Assembly (NCBI RefSeq): GCF_900107135.1
Contig: NZ_FNOV01000003.1
Span: 248,001-312,000 of the forward strand
Reading direction: 5' to 3'
Length of the DNA: 64,000 nucleotides
Source: Hymenobacter psychrophilus
Lineage (GTDB): Bacteria > Bacteroidota > Bacteroidia > Cytophagales > Hymenobacteraceae
The translations under genes and the position numbers were made by a program. How positions within the stretch are numbered: position 1 is the stretch's first letter; every line of letters begins with the position of its first letter. The notes below the pieces were generated by a model. It was not told the DNA's origin, made no database searches, and saw only the letters and a program-made list of their open reading frames with translations. Below are positions 41,674-51,128 of the stretch, piece after piece.

Positions 41674-42762
41674 ATGCCCGAGCTCAGCAACGCCACCTCC
41701 TCCGAAGACCAGCAACTGCTCGACAAGCTCCGGCCCTCGCGGATTGTGCTGCCGGTGCTGATTGGCCTGAGCGTGGTAGGCTTCATGTTCTGGCGCAGCT
41801 ACCAACCCGGCGACCTCGATGCGCTGGCCAATGCCAAGCCTGTGTGGCTGCTGGTGATGGTGCTGGTACTGCTGGCCCGCGACGCCGGCTATGTATACCG
41901 CATCCGCTACCTCACCCAGAAAGTACTCAGCTGGCGCGCTTCGCTCGATGTGATTATGCTCTGGGAATTCTCGTCCTGCATCCTGCCCTCGGCGGTGGGT
42001 GGCACAGCCGTAGCCCCGGTACTGCTGCACAAGGAGGGCATCCCGCTGGGCCGGTCGGTGGCCTATATCATGGCTACGGCCATGCTCGACAATATGTATT
42101 ACGTGCTTATGGTGCCGCTCGTGGTCCTTATCGGGGGCGAGGCGCTGTACCCGCACGAGGCCCTGCACGGGGGGCTGATTGCCACGCTGCGCATCGGTTT
42201 CATTCTGAGCTACGTGTTCGTAACGGCCTACGCCCTGCTGATGGTGTACGCCATTTTCATCAACCCCCGGGCCGTGCGACGGCTGCTGGTGCGGCTGTTT
42301 TCGGCGCGGATGCTGCGGCGTTTCCGGGGCCGCGCCTACCAGCTGGGCCACGATTTGGTGCAGGCCTCGGCCGAATTGCGCGGCAACGGCCGCGCCTACT
42401 GGCTGCGGGCCTGCCTGAGCACGTTCTTCGTCTGGTCGGCCCGCTACTTGGTCATCGGCTGCCTCATTGGGGCCTTCGTGGACGTAGGCTGGACAGAGTT
42501 CTGGCTGATTTTCGGCCGCAACCTCACCTACAAAGTCATCCTGCTGATTGCCATTACACCCGGCGGCGCGGGCGTGGCCGAGGGCGCCTTCCCCACGTTT
42601 TTCGGCAAGTTTATCGGCACGGCCACCATGACCAACTTTATGGTGCTGCTCTACCGCATCACCACCTACTACCTCTACCTGGTGCTTGGGGCCGTGTTCC
42701 TGCCTCGCTGGATTACCCGCATCTACGGCAAGCAGGAAGCCCGGAAAACCATGCACTCGTAG
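41674..42762 (+). CDS. LPG-synthase-TM/YbhN-type flippase-like membrane protein
   Basis: A 362-residue integral membrane protein of the UPF0104 (lysylphosphatidylglycerol synthase TM) family. About eight spans are visible, for example IVLPVLIGLSVVGFMFWRSY and WLLVMVLVLLARDAGYVYRI. The conserved core VIMLWEFSSCILPSAVGGTA and LIAITPGGAGVAEGAFPTFF is intact. Members flip or synthesise lipids or transport polyprenyl intermediates; without the C-terminal LPG-synthetase domain this one is the short type. It starts right after a -7 element, making it a leaderless candidate. Confidence 0.9.
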   Translation: MPELSNATSSEDQQLLDKLRPSRIVLPVLIGLSVVGFMFWRSYQPGDLDALANAKPVWLLVMVLVLLARDAGYVYRIRYLTQKVLSWRASLDVIMLWEFSSCILPSAVGGTAVAPVLLHKEGIPLGRSVAYIMATAMLDNMYYVLMVPLVVLIGGEALYPHEALHGGLIATLRIGFILSYVFVTAYALLMVYAIFINPRAVRRLLVRLFSARMLRRFRGRAYQLGHDLVQASAELRGNGRAYWLRACLSTFFVWSARYLVIGCLIGAFVDVGWTEFWLIFGRNLTYKVILLIAITPGGAGVAEGAFPTFFGKFIGTATMTNFMVLLYRITTYYLYLVLGAVFLPRWITRIYGKQEARKTMHS

Positions 42763-42792
42763 CCAACGCCCCCGCAAAGGGTAAGTCGGGCG

Positions 42793-45396
42793 CTATGGCT
42801 GGGTAGCTTCCAGCGTCGGGGCTGGCTCGGCGGGCACGGGGCGGTGGTAGGTTTGCCAGAACTCGGGGCGGTAGGGCGTGTTATCGGCCTGCCAGATTTC
42901 AAAGCTCTTTATCCCGGGTTTGTCCTCATTAACCGGCCGGTCAGCCAGCGCGGTTGGCGGCAGCGGCTCGAAATATTCCTCGCAATACTTCTGTTCGTAG
43001 AAGGATGCCTTGCCCAGTATCCGCCCAATACTCAGGCCCTGGGCCACGCTGCTGGCCACATAGTAGCGGCCGTTGGCAGCCGGCTGGTAAGTAACTACGT
43101 GTGCCGTCCGGCTATCGGAATACACCTGGGGATAGAGCCGGGAAATTTGGTTTTTGCGGCCGTAATATTTGTGCGCGGTGGCATTGTGGCCCACCGTGTC
43201 GGCTTGCCAGAGCGCCTCGTAGCGAAGTACGGCGTAATCCTTTTCCCGTACATACACCTTGCCCGAGTAGCCCGCCTGCTGGTAGGTTCCGGTGCTGCGG
43301 AGCGTGGCCCGCTTCGCGGCGAAGCGGATAACATAACAGGTTTCGCCGTTGCGCTGCTCCACCGAGTCCAGCCGCAGCGCAAACTTACCCAGGGTTTTGG
43401 CTTTAAAAAGCGGGGAGATGCGCACCGGATCGGCCGAAGCCGTGAGGAACCCCTGGCCGCCCTCCAGTAAATCGAAAGGCCCCAAAGGCCGGGCCGATTG
43501 CACCACTACGCGCTTTTCCAGCACCTTATGCACCGGCTTGGGCCCCAGGTTCAAAAAGCCGCTCACGAACTTGCGGAAGCCTGCCGGCTCGAAAATGTGG
43601 CTGACATACTCCAGTTCGTGGCGCAGCGTATCGAAGTTGATGAGCCGGCGACGCGTGTACACCCGCGCCATATAGTCCTGCTGCTCGTAGTTTTTCTCCG
43701 CCGCCCGAATCACCTTTTGCATAATGCGCTTCGGATTCTGCGACTGGGCACTTACCCGCACATCGTTCAGGGCAAAGGTGGCCGGCGCGAGGCGCACCGT
43801 GGCAGCTCCGGCCGCGGCGGCTAACGTGGCCGGCTCGTAGCCGATGCTGCTTACCTGCACCAACTCGCCCCGACGGACGTCGAAGCGAAATTTTCCCTGA
43901 GCATCCGATACCGTCCCGGCGCTGCGGGCAGGCACGGCCACGGTGGCAAAGGGCACTGGCTGGCTGGTTTTGCGGTCGAGCACGATGCCGCTGAGCGCGA
44001 AGGCGGCCCCGCTGGCTCTGCCCGCCAGCGCCGGCTGCCGGGCCGGGTTCAGGGCTCCCGACTGTCGAGCCCCGGCCCCGGTGGCGGCCGACTCGGCGGC
44101 TACGGCCCCGGTTGCCGGGTCGGCTAGGTGCGCGGGGTTTATGATTTTCAAAAACAGAAAACCATCCACTACCTGGCTCCAGGGGCCGGTTAAAGGCTCA
44201 TACTGGAAAGCGTAAGTGGTCAGTTGGCGATTGGGCGCGTCATGCTTCAGGCTCACGAAGCTGTAGTCCTGCCCCCGGCTCAGCAGTTCGGCTTCCATCG
44301 TGCCGGTAGCTGGCACCGGCACCGGCTTGTGGCCCCCCGAACGCAGGAAACCGTGGGTGCCATTGCCGGCCAGGGTTCCCAACACATACACCGCCTCTTC
44401 ACCCAGCGCCGCCTTCACCGCCCGGCCCATGGGCTGGTAGCGCTGCATTTCGGCATTGTTGAGCACTTCTACCTTGTTGGCCAAGTGGGGCAGCGCACCC
44501 CAGCAAATCACTTTTTCCTGCTCATGCTGGCGCAGATACCAGAGCAGGTTGTCGGCCATCTGCGCATCGCGCGGGTTGCTGTGAATAGCTTTAAAGTCGG
44601 CCGAATCGATGGCACCGGGGTCGTTGGTGGCGTAATCGTGGACCATGGCTTGCAGGCTCCGTAGGTTCTGGAGCCAGAAAGCGGCCCGCACCCGGCGCTT
44701 TTGGTCGGCACCAGCCGCTACCTTTTCGAGCAGCTTGCGGGCTTTTCCGACCTGCATAGTAAAGAGCAGCGGTTGGTGGGAAGGCGGAAACCGAAACTGC
44801 TCCCCCATCGCGCTGATACACTCGTCGAGGTAATCATAGGCAATGGCATCGGCTCCTTTTTCGGGCCGCAGGAACGCCTTCAGCTCCTCTACCAGCTCCT
44901 CCTGATAGCCTCCGCTCAGCTGGTAGTCGAACCCGGCTACCCGCAAACCACCCTTACCCAGCAGCGACATAATCGGCTGGAATTCGCGGGTCGTCGTCCA
45001 GATGGGAAACACGCTGCCCTCAATGGCTTCGCGGGCCGCGGTGCCCACCTGTATTTCCCGCTGGGCCCGGTCCAGCTCGTAAAAGCCGCTTTCGAAAGCC
45101 ACCGTGGTAAAGCCCATCTGCTCTTTCAGAAAGCGCATCAACCGGATTTTGGCCTCGAACACGTTGCCCTCGCCGTGGGTCGGCTCGCCCAGCATCACCA
45201 CCCGTGCGCCCCCAATTTCCCGCCGCAGAAACTCCAGGTCCGTAAAGTCGGTGTCCGTGGGGTCGATGCTGCGGATAGTGTGGGTGGGCAGCGGCACCGG
45301 AGCAGTGGCAGCCGACGGGGCAGTTTGGGCCAGAGCGGGGCCGCTACCCAGCGCAACCAGCAGGAGGCCAAAAGCGGCCGATAAAGTTCGGTTCAT
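42793..45396 (-). CDS. Erythromycin-esterase-like protein fused to a carboxypeptidase-regulatory-like domain
   Basis: An 867-residue secreted protein (MNRTLSAAFGLLLVALGSGP, ALAQ). The first half is an erythromycin-esterase-like domain: RVVMLGEPTHGEGNVFEAKI (near residue 66), FTTVAFESGFYELDRAQREI and EKVICWGALPHLANKVEV, with the His/Glu pattern of the family. After a linker at about 460, FALSGIVLDRKTSQPVPFAT and VSDAQGKFRFDVRRGELVQV form a CarboxypepD_reg-like beta-sandwich. The last 300 residues (RIMQKVIRAAEKNYEQQDYM onwards) are a beta-rich DUF5686-like region. Such fusions are rare; resistance to macrolides is not implied. Likely periplasmic or surface-bound. Confidence 0.82.
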   Translation of the reverse strand: MNRTLSAAFGLLLVALGSGPALAQTAPSAATAPVPLPTHTIRSIDPTDTDFTDLEFLRREIGGARVVMLGEPTHGEGNVFEAKIRLMRFLKEQMGFTTVAFESGFYELDRAQREIQVGTAAREAIEGSVFPIWTTTREFQPIMSLLGKGGLRVAGFDYQLSGGYQEELVEELKAFLRPEKGADAIAYDYLDECISAMGEQFRFPPSHQPLLFTMQVGKARKLLEKVAAGADQKRRVRAAFWLQNLRSLQAMVHDYATNDPGAIDSADFKAIHSNPRDAQMADNLLWYLRQHEQEKVICWGALPHLANKVEVLNNAEMQRYQPMGRAVKAALGEEAVYVLGTLAGNGTHGFLRSGGHKPVPVPATGTMEAELLSRGQDYSFVSLKHDAPNRQLTTYAFQYEPLTGPWSQVVDGFLFLKIINPAHLADPATGAVAAESAATGAGARQSGALNPARQPALAGRASGAAFALSGIVLDRKTSQPVPFATVAVPARSAGTVSDAQGKFRFDVRRGELVQVSSIGYEPATLAAAAGAATVRLAPATFALNDVRVSAQSQNPKRIMQKVIRAAEKNYEQQDYMARVYTRRRLINFDTLRHELEYVSHIFEPAGFRKFVSGFLNLGPKPVHKVLEKRVVVQSARPLGPFDLLEGGQGFLTASADPVRISPLFKAKTLGKFALRLDSVEQRNGETCYVIRFAAKRATLRSTGTYQQAGYSGKVYVREKDYAVLRYEALWQADTVGHNATAHKYYGRKNQISRLYPQVYSDSRTAHVVTYQPAANGRYYVASSVAQGLSIGRILGKASFYEQKYCEEYFEPLPPTALADRPVNEDKPGIKSFEIWQADNTPYRPEFWQTYHRPVPAEPAPTLEATQP

Positions 45397-45502
45397 AACT
45401 ACCCGGATGCTGCGAGAAACTAAATTTCACAGCAAAGTAGTCAAACTATTTTCTGCTTTATAGCTAGTCAGCGGAGAAAGGGTGCAGGTAGAAACCAGAA
45501 CG

Positions 45503-45540
45503 AAAAAACCCCTTCTACCGAAGCAGAAGGGGCTTTTTCT
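45503..45540 (-). terminator. Terminator of the small lipoprotein gene
   Basis: AAAAAACCCCTTCT pairs with AGAAGGGGCTTTTT around an ACCGAAGC loop; on the reverse strand it follows the lipoprotein stop by 25 bases. The A- and T-runs make it usable in both directions. Confidence 0.85.
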
Positions 45541-45565
45541 TAGCTTAATGGTTTTGCGCCGAAGG

Positions 45566-45985
45566 CTACTCGCCTTCCAGGTGCAGCTGCGAGCCGTCGG
45601 GGGCTTTCAGCGTCAGTTTGTCGTCAGTCAGGGTCACTACCGTGAAGGTATTTGACTGGCCGGCACCCTCGGGCATCATCATAATGGTTTGGGCAGCCTG
45701 ATCGAAGGTGTATTTGCCGTTCATGGTCTGGGCACCCGAGCTCATGTTGTACTGGCCGTTGGCGTAGAAGGTCACGCGCTGGTCGTCCATGGCGTCGGTC
45801 TGCTTCATTTTATCGCCGGCGGCGGTGGTTTCTTTATCGGTTTTCCAGGTTTTGCTGTCTTTGCCGTAAAGCATGTTTACGCCTTCGACTTTACCTTCCT
45901 TGCTGCCGCAGGCGGCCGTAAAGAGTAGTACGAATACAAACAGGCCAGCTAACAGGCGCGAGGCGGAGGAAGTAAGAGATTTCAT
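45566..45985 (-). CDS. Lipocalin-like lipoprotein
   Basis: A 139-residue lipoprotein. The ATG at 45985 gives MKSLTSSASRLLAGLFVFVL then LFTAACGSKEG, a lipobox with Cys26. The mature domain, VEGVNMLYGKDSKTWKTDKE, RVTFYANGQYNMSSGAQTMN and GKYTFDQAAQTIMMM, reads like the beta-strands of the lipocalin-like/DUF4923 small domains of Bacteroidota that 'measure' a fresh ligand; the exact family is not certain. It faces the LysM gene across a 234-bp gap without recognised signals. Confidence 0.72.
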   Translation of the reverse strand: MKSLTSSASRLLAGLFVFVLLFTAACGSKEGKVEGVNMLYGKDSKTWKTDKETTAAGDKMKQTDAMDDQRVTFYANGQYNMSSGAQTMNGKYTFDQAAQTIMMMPEGAGQSNTFTVVTLTDDKLTLKAPDGSQLHLEGE

Positions 45986-46219
45986 GATGGGAGAGAAAGA
46001 AATAGGTGAGGAATGGGCAAAAAAACGACCGATGCCGGCCGCCAGCAATGGGCCTCTTACGGTGGCGCTGCCCAAGATGTTCGGTGCCCGAGCCGATAGC
46101 AACCTGCCGAAACGCAGGGCACAACTTATTGCCTGACACGGCGTAAGAAGGGCCGGCGACCAAACTGCACCGTAGTAGCCGGGCGCTTTCTTTCTCCTCC
46201 ACCTAACGCACTACCTATC

Positions 46220-46513
46220 ATGGGACTCTTTGATTTTCTATCCGACAAAGGCGAAAAAAAACCGGTTGAACCCACTACGCCCCAGACCGGTGGCACCACC
46301 GACTTTTTCGGCAATACCGCCAACGCCGCCGACACTACGGCCGCCGGCGACACGTACACCGTAGTAAGTGGCGACTCGCTCTCGAAAATCGCTAAGAATC
46401 ATTACGGCGACGCCAGCAAGTGGCACCAGATTTACGATGCCAACAAGGCCACTATCGGCTCCGACCCCGACAAAATTGAAGTAGGCCAAGTGCTGACTCT
46501 GCCCAAGGCCTAA
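46220..46513 (+). CDS. LysM-domain protein
   Basis: A 97-residue protein with a flexible N-terminal half (GLFDFLSDKGEKKPVEPTTP) and a C-terminal LysM domain: DTYTVVSGDSLSKIAKNHYG, DASKWHQIYDANKATIGSDP, KIEVGQVLTLPKA. There is no signal peptide, as in the cytoplasmic/periplasmic YgaU (Kbp) group that binds potassium or peptidoglycan; it lacks the BON domain of Kbp. GLFDFL at the start recalls that group. A strong terminator follows 24 bases downstream. Confidence 0.9.
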   Translation: MGLFDFLSDKGEKKPVEPTTPQTGGTTDFFGNTANAADTTAAGDTYTVVSGDSLSKIAKNHYGDASKWHQIYDANKATIGSDPDKIEVGQVLTLPKA

Positions 46514-46536
46514 GCCATCCGTTTCGCGGAAATATT

Positions 46537-46569
46537 CAAAAAAGCTACTCCCTCCGGAGTAGCTTTTTT
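46537..46569 (+). terminator. Terminator of the LysM gene
   Basis: AAAAAAGCTACTCC pairs with GGAGTAGCTTTTTT around a CTCC loop, a textbook stem with A- and T-runs, 24 bases after the stop. Confidence 0.92.
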
Positions 46570-46780
46570 CATGTCCGTCACAGCCGAACCGGTGGTACAA
46601 GAACTCTCTTCCGGCGCTTCGCCGCCCGCTTGAAGACGAATCACAAACCAGCCAAAGCAGCCATGCCAGACCATCCCTCCTTTAGCACCCAACCATATAT
46701 CTCTATTTATCAGTACTATAAGCAAGTCTGTTAGTGGCAATCAGGTAATATAGAGCGAATGAAAATAATTCGTATTTCTC

Positions 46781-46812
46781 TTGCATTACAGAAAATTGCG
46801 GCTATACCTTTG
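46781..46812 (+). promoter_or_regulatory. Promoter of the methionine operon
   Basis: TTG at 46781-46783, a 21-base spacer and TACCTTTG at 46805-46812 match the Bacteroidota promoter. Transcription from about 46817 would carry the riboswitch and a leader of more than 520 bases before metY. The 220 bases before it are AT-rich and empty of genes. Confidence 0.72.
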
Positions 46813-46864
46813 CAACACCAACCCGGTACTACCCCGCTCGCGGCAGGGCAGTTTTCATAGGATT

Positions 46865-46955
46865 TATACAGAAGTGGCGAGAGCACAGGCTCCCTGACCC
46901 ACTGGCAACCTTCGACCGCGCGAAAGGTGCCAATGCCTGCCCGACCAGCCCGACT
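46865..46955 (+). ncRNA. SAM-I-like riboswitch upstream of metY
   Basis: The segment contains the SAM-I core in order: AGAAGTGGCGAGAG (k-turn side of P2), GGCTCCCTGACCCACTGGCA (P2/P3 junction), ACC, a variable stem with TTCG...CGAA, and AAGGTGCCAATGCCTGC (P3/P4 region), ending near CCCGACCAG. CTGGCAACC with GGTGCCAATGCC is the diagnostic pair of this class. SAM-I riboswitches turn off methionine genes when S-adenosylmethionine is abundant, which fits the downstream metY-metX-hom. P1 pairing was not fully resolved by eye, and the expression platform is not evident. Confidence 0.85.
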
Positions 46956-46993
46956 TAACCGTCCGGCGGCGGGGCCTATAACCTCCAAGTCCC

Positions 46994-47176
46994 ATGAGCC
47001 ACTCCCGCGTTTTCGCCCCTGTTTCCCCCACCGCTCCGGCCGCCTTCGGGTTTGCCGCTTCGCCGTGGGCTTCTGGCGTTTTGGCTTCGGCCGTTACGAC
47101 CCTACCGGCCGCTGTTCCGACCGCCGCCCAAATGCGAATGCGCGGCTGTTGCGGCACTTGTTGCGGCTGTTGCTAG
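46994..47176 (+). CDS. Cys-rich leader peptide between riboswitch and metY
   Basis: A 60-residue frame starting at ATG 46994, or a 14-residue one starting at ATG 47132 (MRMRGCCGTCCGCC). Both end with TGT TGC GGC ACT TGT TGC GGC TGT TGC TAG: six Cys codons among the last nine. The N-terminal 46 residues are low-complexity Ala/Pro/Ser and unlike a folded protein. Position (in the long leader, 165 bases before metY) and the codon run suggest ribosome stalling by scarce Cys-tRNA, as in poly-Cys leader ORFs described in mycobacteria. No clear terminator was found downstream, so mechanism is open. Confidence 0.6.
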   Translation: MSHSRVFAPVSPTAPAAFGFAASPWASGVLASAVTTLPAAVPTAAQMRMRGCCGTCCGCC

Positions 47177-48718
<1,542 letters not shown>

Positions 48719-48725
48719 GTTTTTT

Positions 48726-48803
48726 GAGCTGTTAGCTATTCGCTTTTAGCTGATAGCCTTTTCAAAAATAAAGCTGACAGCTAGCAGCTGACAGCTAAAA
48801 GCT
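48726..48803. repeat. TAGC-heptad repeat block between metY and metX
   Basis: The left half reads AGCTGTTAGCTATT then TTTTAGCTGATAGCC; the right half reads AGCTGACAGCTAGCAGCTGA then CAGCTAAAAGCTAAA, the complementary type, with a short AT-rich spacer. It fills the junction of two co-transcribed genes, so it is part of the mRNA and can fold back on itself. Confidence 0.72.
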
Positions 48804-48809
48804 AAAAAA

Positions 48810-49838
48810 ATGCCCACCCATCAATTCCAACTCCCACAGCCCCTGCCGCTCGAAAACGGCGTTCGGCTGGCCCACCCGGAAGTTGCCTACCAGACCTGGG
48901 GGCAGCTGAATGCCGCCCGCGACAATGTAGTTTGGGTGTGCCACGCCCTGACGGCCAACGCCGACGTGGCCGACTGGTGGCCCGGGCTGGTGGGGCCGGG
49001 CCGGTATTTCGACCCGGCCGACTGGTTTATCGTGTGCGCCAACGTGCTGGGCTCCTGCTACGGCAGCACCGGCCCGCTCACCCCCAACCCTATTACCGGC
49101 CGGGCTACTTTCCAAGAGTTTCCGCTGCTGACTATTCGCGACATGGTAGCGGCCCACGAGGCGCTACGGGCGGAGCTGGGGCTGGCGCGGGTGCACACGC
49201 TGATTGGTGGTTCGCTGGGCGGGCAGCAGGCGGTGGAGTGGGCGGTGCAGCAGCCGCAGGTGTTCGAAAACCTGGTGCTGCTGGCCACCAACGCCCGGCA
49301 TTCGGCCTGGGGCATTGCCTTCAACGAGGCGCAGCGGCTGGCCATTTTTGCCGATGCTACCTTCCAGCAGAACAGCCCGGCCGGGGGCGCGGCCGGGCTG
49401 CAGGCGGCCCGCGCCGTGGCCCTGCTCAGCTACCGCAGCTACCAGGCCTACGACCGTACCCAAACCGAGCCGACCGACGAGCCGCTCACCAATTTCCGGG
49501 CCGCCGCCTACCAGCGCTACCAGGGCGACAAGCTTGCGGCCCGCTTCGATGCCTACAGCTACGTGACGCTGACCCGCGCCATGGACAGCCACCATGTGGG
49601 CCGCGGCCGGGGCGGAGTAGCGGCGGCACTAAGCCGGGTGCGGGCCCGCACGCTGGTTATCGGCATCACCTCCGACGGCCTGTTTCCGGTGACTGAGCAG
49701 CTGCTGCTGGCCCGCCACGTTCCGGGGGCCATGTACGCCGAAATGGACTCCGCCTACGGCCACGATGGCTTCCTGCTGGAAGCCGCTCAAATCACCCATT
49801 TCCTCGAACGGTTTCACTCCCTGACTTATGCCCACTGA
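48810..49838 (+). CDS. metX: Homoserine O-acetyltransferase
   Basis: A 342-residue alpha/beta-hydrolase-fold enzyme that acetylates homoserine with acetyl-CoA, making the substrate of MetY. The N-terminus (LPLENGVRLAHPEVAYQTWG) and VVWVCHALTANADVADWW are typical. The nucleophile Ser is in LIGGSLGGQQAVEWAVQQ, the Asp in VIGITSDGLFPVTEQLLLAR and the His in SAYGHDGFLLEAAQI. The product could in principle be succinyl-transferring, but MetY next door supports acetyl. It overlaps the hom gene by 11 bases. Confidence 0.95.
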   Translation: MPTHQFQLPQPLPLENGVRLAHPEVAYQTWGQLNAARDNVVWVCHALTANADVADWWPGLVGPGRYFDPADWFIVCANVLGSCYGSTGPLTPNPITGRATFQEFPLLTIRDMVAAHEALRAELGLARVHTLIGGSLGGQQAVEWAVQQPQVFENLVLLATNARHSAWGIAFNEAQRLAIFADATFQQNSPAGGAAGLQAARAVALLSYRSYQAYDRTQTEPTDEPLTNFRAAAYQRYQGDKLAARFDAYSYVTLTRAMDSHHVGRGRGGVAAALSRVRARTLVIGITSDGLFPVTEQLLLARHVPGAMYAEMDSAYGHDGFLLEAAQITHFLERFHSLTYAH

Positions 49839-50970
49839 CGTTGTTTCCGCCGCTGCTCCCGCTCCCATTGCCCCTGCTCATCCCTGGCGCATCGGCCTCA
49901 TTGGTTTCGGCTGCGTGGGCCAGGGCCTCTACGATATCCTGCAGCAGCATCCGGCCAGCGGTTTCGTTATCAGCCGCATCGTGGTAAAGAGCCCCCGTAA
50001 AGCCCGCCCACTCCCGGCTGAACGGTTCGAGTTCGATGCCGACGCGCTGCTGGCCGACGATTCGCTCGACGTGCTGGTGGAAGTAATTGACGATGCCGAC
50101 GCGGCCTTTATCCTGGTGGCCGCGGCCCTGCGCCGGGGCCGCCGAGTGGTAACGGCCAACAAGGCCATGCTGGCCCGCCACCTGCCTGCCTTAATAGAGT
50201 TGCAGCGTGCCCGCGGCGGTACGCTGCTGTATGAGGCGGCCGTGGGCGGCAGTATTCCGGTCATCCGCACGCTCGATGCCTACTTCGGCACGGAACCCCT
50301 GCGGCGGCTGACGGGCATCCTCAACGGCTCCTCCAACTACGTGCTTACGCGGATGGGTGAAGACGGCACCGATTACGGCCCGGCCCTGGCCCAGGCCCAG
50401 CAGTTGGGCTTCGCCGAAACCGACCCCGGCCTCGATATGGGCGCTTTCGATCCGCGCTCCAAGGCCGTGCTGCTGGCCGCCCACGCCTATGGCCTGTTCC
50501 TGGCGCCCGAGCAAATCCTCAACGTAGGCATCGAAAGTATTACTGCTACCGACATTGCCTTTGCCGCCAGCCAGGGCCAGAAAATAAAGGTAGTGGCCGG
50601 CCTGCAGCGTCTACCCGACGGTCGCGTTACGGCCCTGGTGACCCCGCAGCTGGTGGGGCCCGGGTCGCCGCTGTTTGGGGTCGATGAGGAGTTCAACGGG
50701 GTAGTAATTGAGGCTGACTTCGCGGGCGAGCAGTTTCTGCGAGGCCGCGGGGCCGGCGGGCACCCCACGGGCTCGGCCGTGCTGGCCGATCTGGCCGCTT
50801 TGCGCCAGGGCTTCGCCTACCACTACGCTAAAACCACCGACCCACCCATGCCACCGACCTGGAAATCGAAATCTACCTGCGCACCGATGAGCCCCGCCTC
50901 ATTGATATACTCGATTTCAGCGAGGTGTCGGAAGAAGCAGATGAGGACGGTTACGTTGTCGGTTACGTAG
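49828..50970 (+). CDS. hom: Homoserine dehydrogenase, frameshifted near the C-terminus
   Basis: The frame encodes 380 residues. HPWRIGLIGFGCVGQGLYDI carries the GxGxxG NAD(P)-binding motif, VVTANKAMLARHLPALIELQ the nucleotide-binding Lys region, and LTGILNGSSNYVLTRMGEDG with AETDPGLDMGAFDPRSKAVL the catalytic and substrate-binding core. It reduces aspartate semialdehyde to homoserine. After FAYHYAKTTDPP the frame turns into low-complexity MPPTWKSKSTCAPMSP and stops at 50970, whereas another frame from 50847 (HATDLEIEIYLRTDEPRLID) continues the family's C-terminal region. One missing C in the CCCACCC run at 50841-50847 would explain it. The core is intact. Confidence 0.9.
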   Translation: MPTDVVSAAAPAPIAPAHPWRIGLIGFGCVGQGLYDILQQHPASGFVISRIVVKSPRKARPLPAERFEFDADALLADDSLDVLVEVIDDADAAFILVAAALRRGRRVVTANKAMLARHLPALIELQRARGGTLLYEAAVGGSIPVIRTLDAYFGTEPLRRLTGILNGSSNYVLTRMGEDGTDYGPALAQAQQLGFAETDPGLDMGAFDPRSKAVLLAAHAYGLFLAPEQILNVGIESITATDIAFAASQGQKIKVVAGLQRLPDGRVTALVTPQLVGPGSPLFGVDEEFNGVVIEADFAGEQFLRGRGAGGHPTGSAVLADLAALRQGFAYHYAKTTDPPMPPTWKSKSTCAPMSPASLIYSISARCRKKQMRTVTLSVT

Positions 50971-51101
50971 CGCTGGCCCACCTCATCACTCACCGCGACC
51001 TGTTGCGCGAGTACGGTGCGTTCATCATGCGCACTGGACAGCTCCGGCCCATCGGCGAACCTGCTCCGGTTCTGGAAAAGGATGAGCCTGGGAGTTGGTA
51101 G
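50847..51101 (+). pseudogene. hom: Displaced C-terminal segment of homoserine dehydrogenase
   Basis: In the frame starting CAT at 50847 the sequence reads HATDLEIEIYLRTDEPRLID, ILDFSEVSEEADEDGYVVGY, VALAHLITHRDLLREYGAFI, MRTGQLRPIGEPAPV and stops at 51101, 84 residues. It has no start of its own, is in the -1 frame relative to the body and has normal codon use with a strand/helix pattern that suits the C-terminal tail of Bacteroidota homoserine dehydrogenases. Restored, the protein would have about 424 residues. Confidence 0.8.
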
Positions 51102-51128
51102 GCACGAAAAGAGGTAGAAACACAATAG

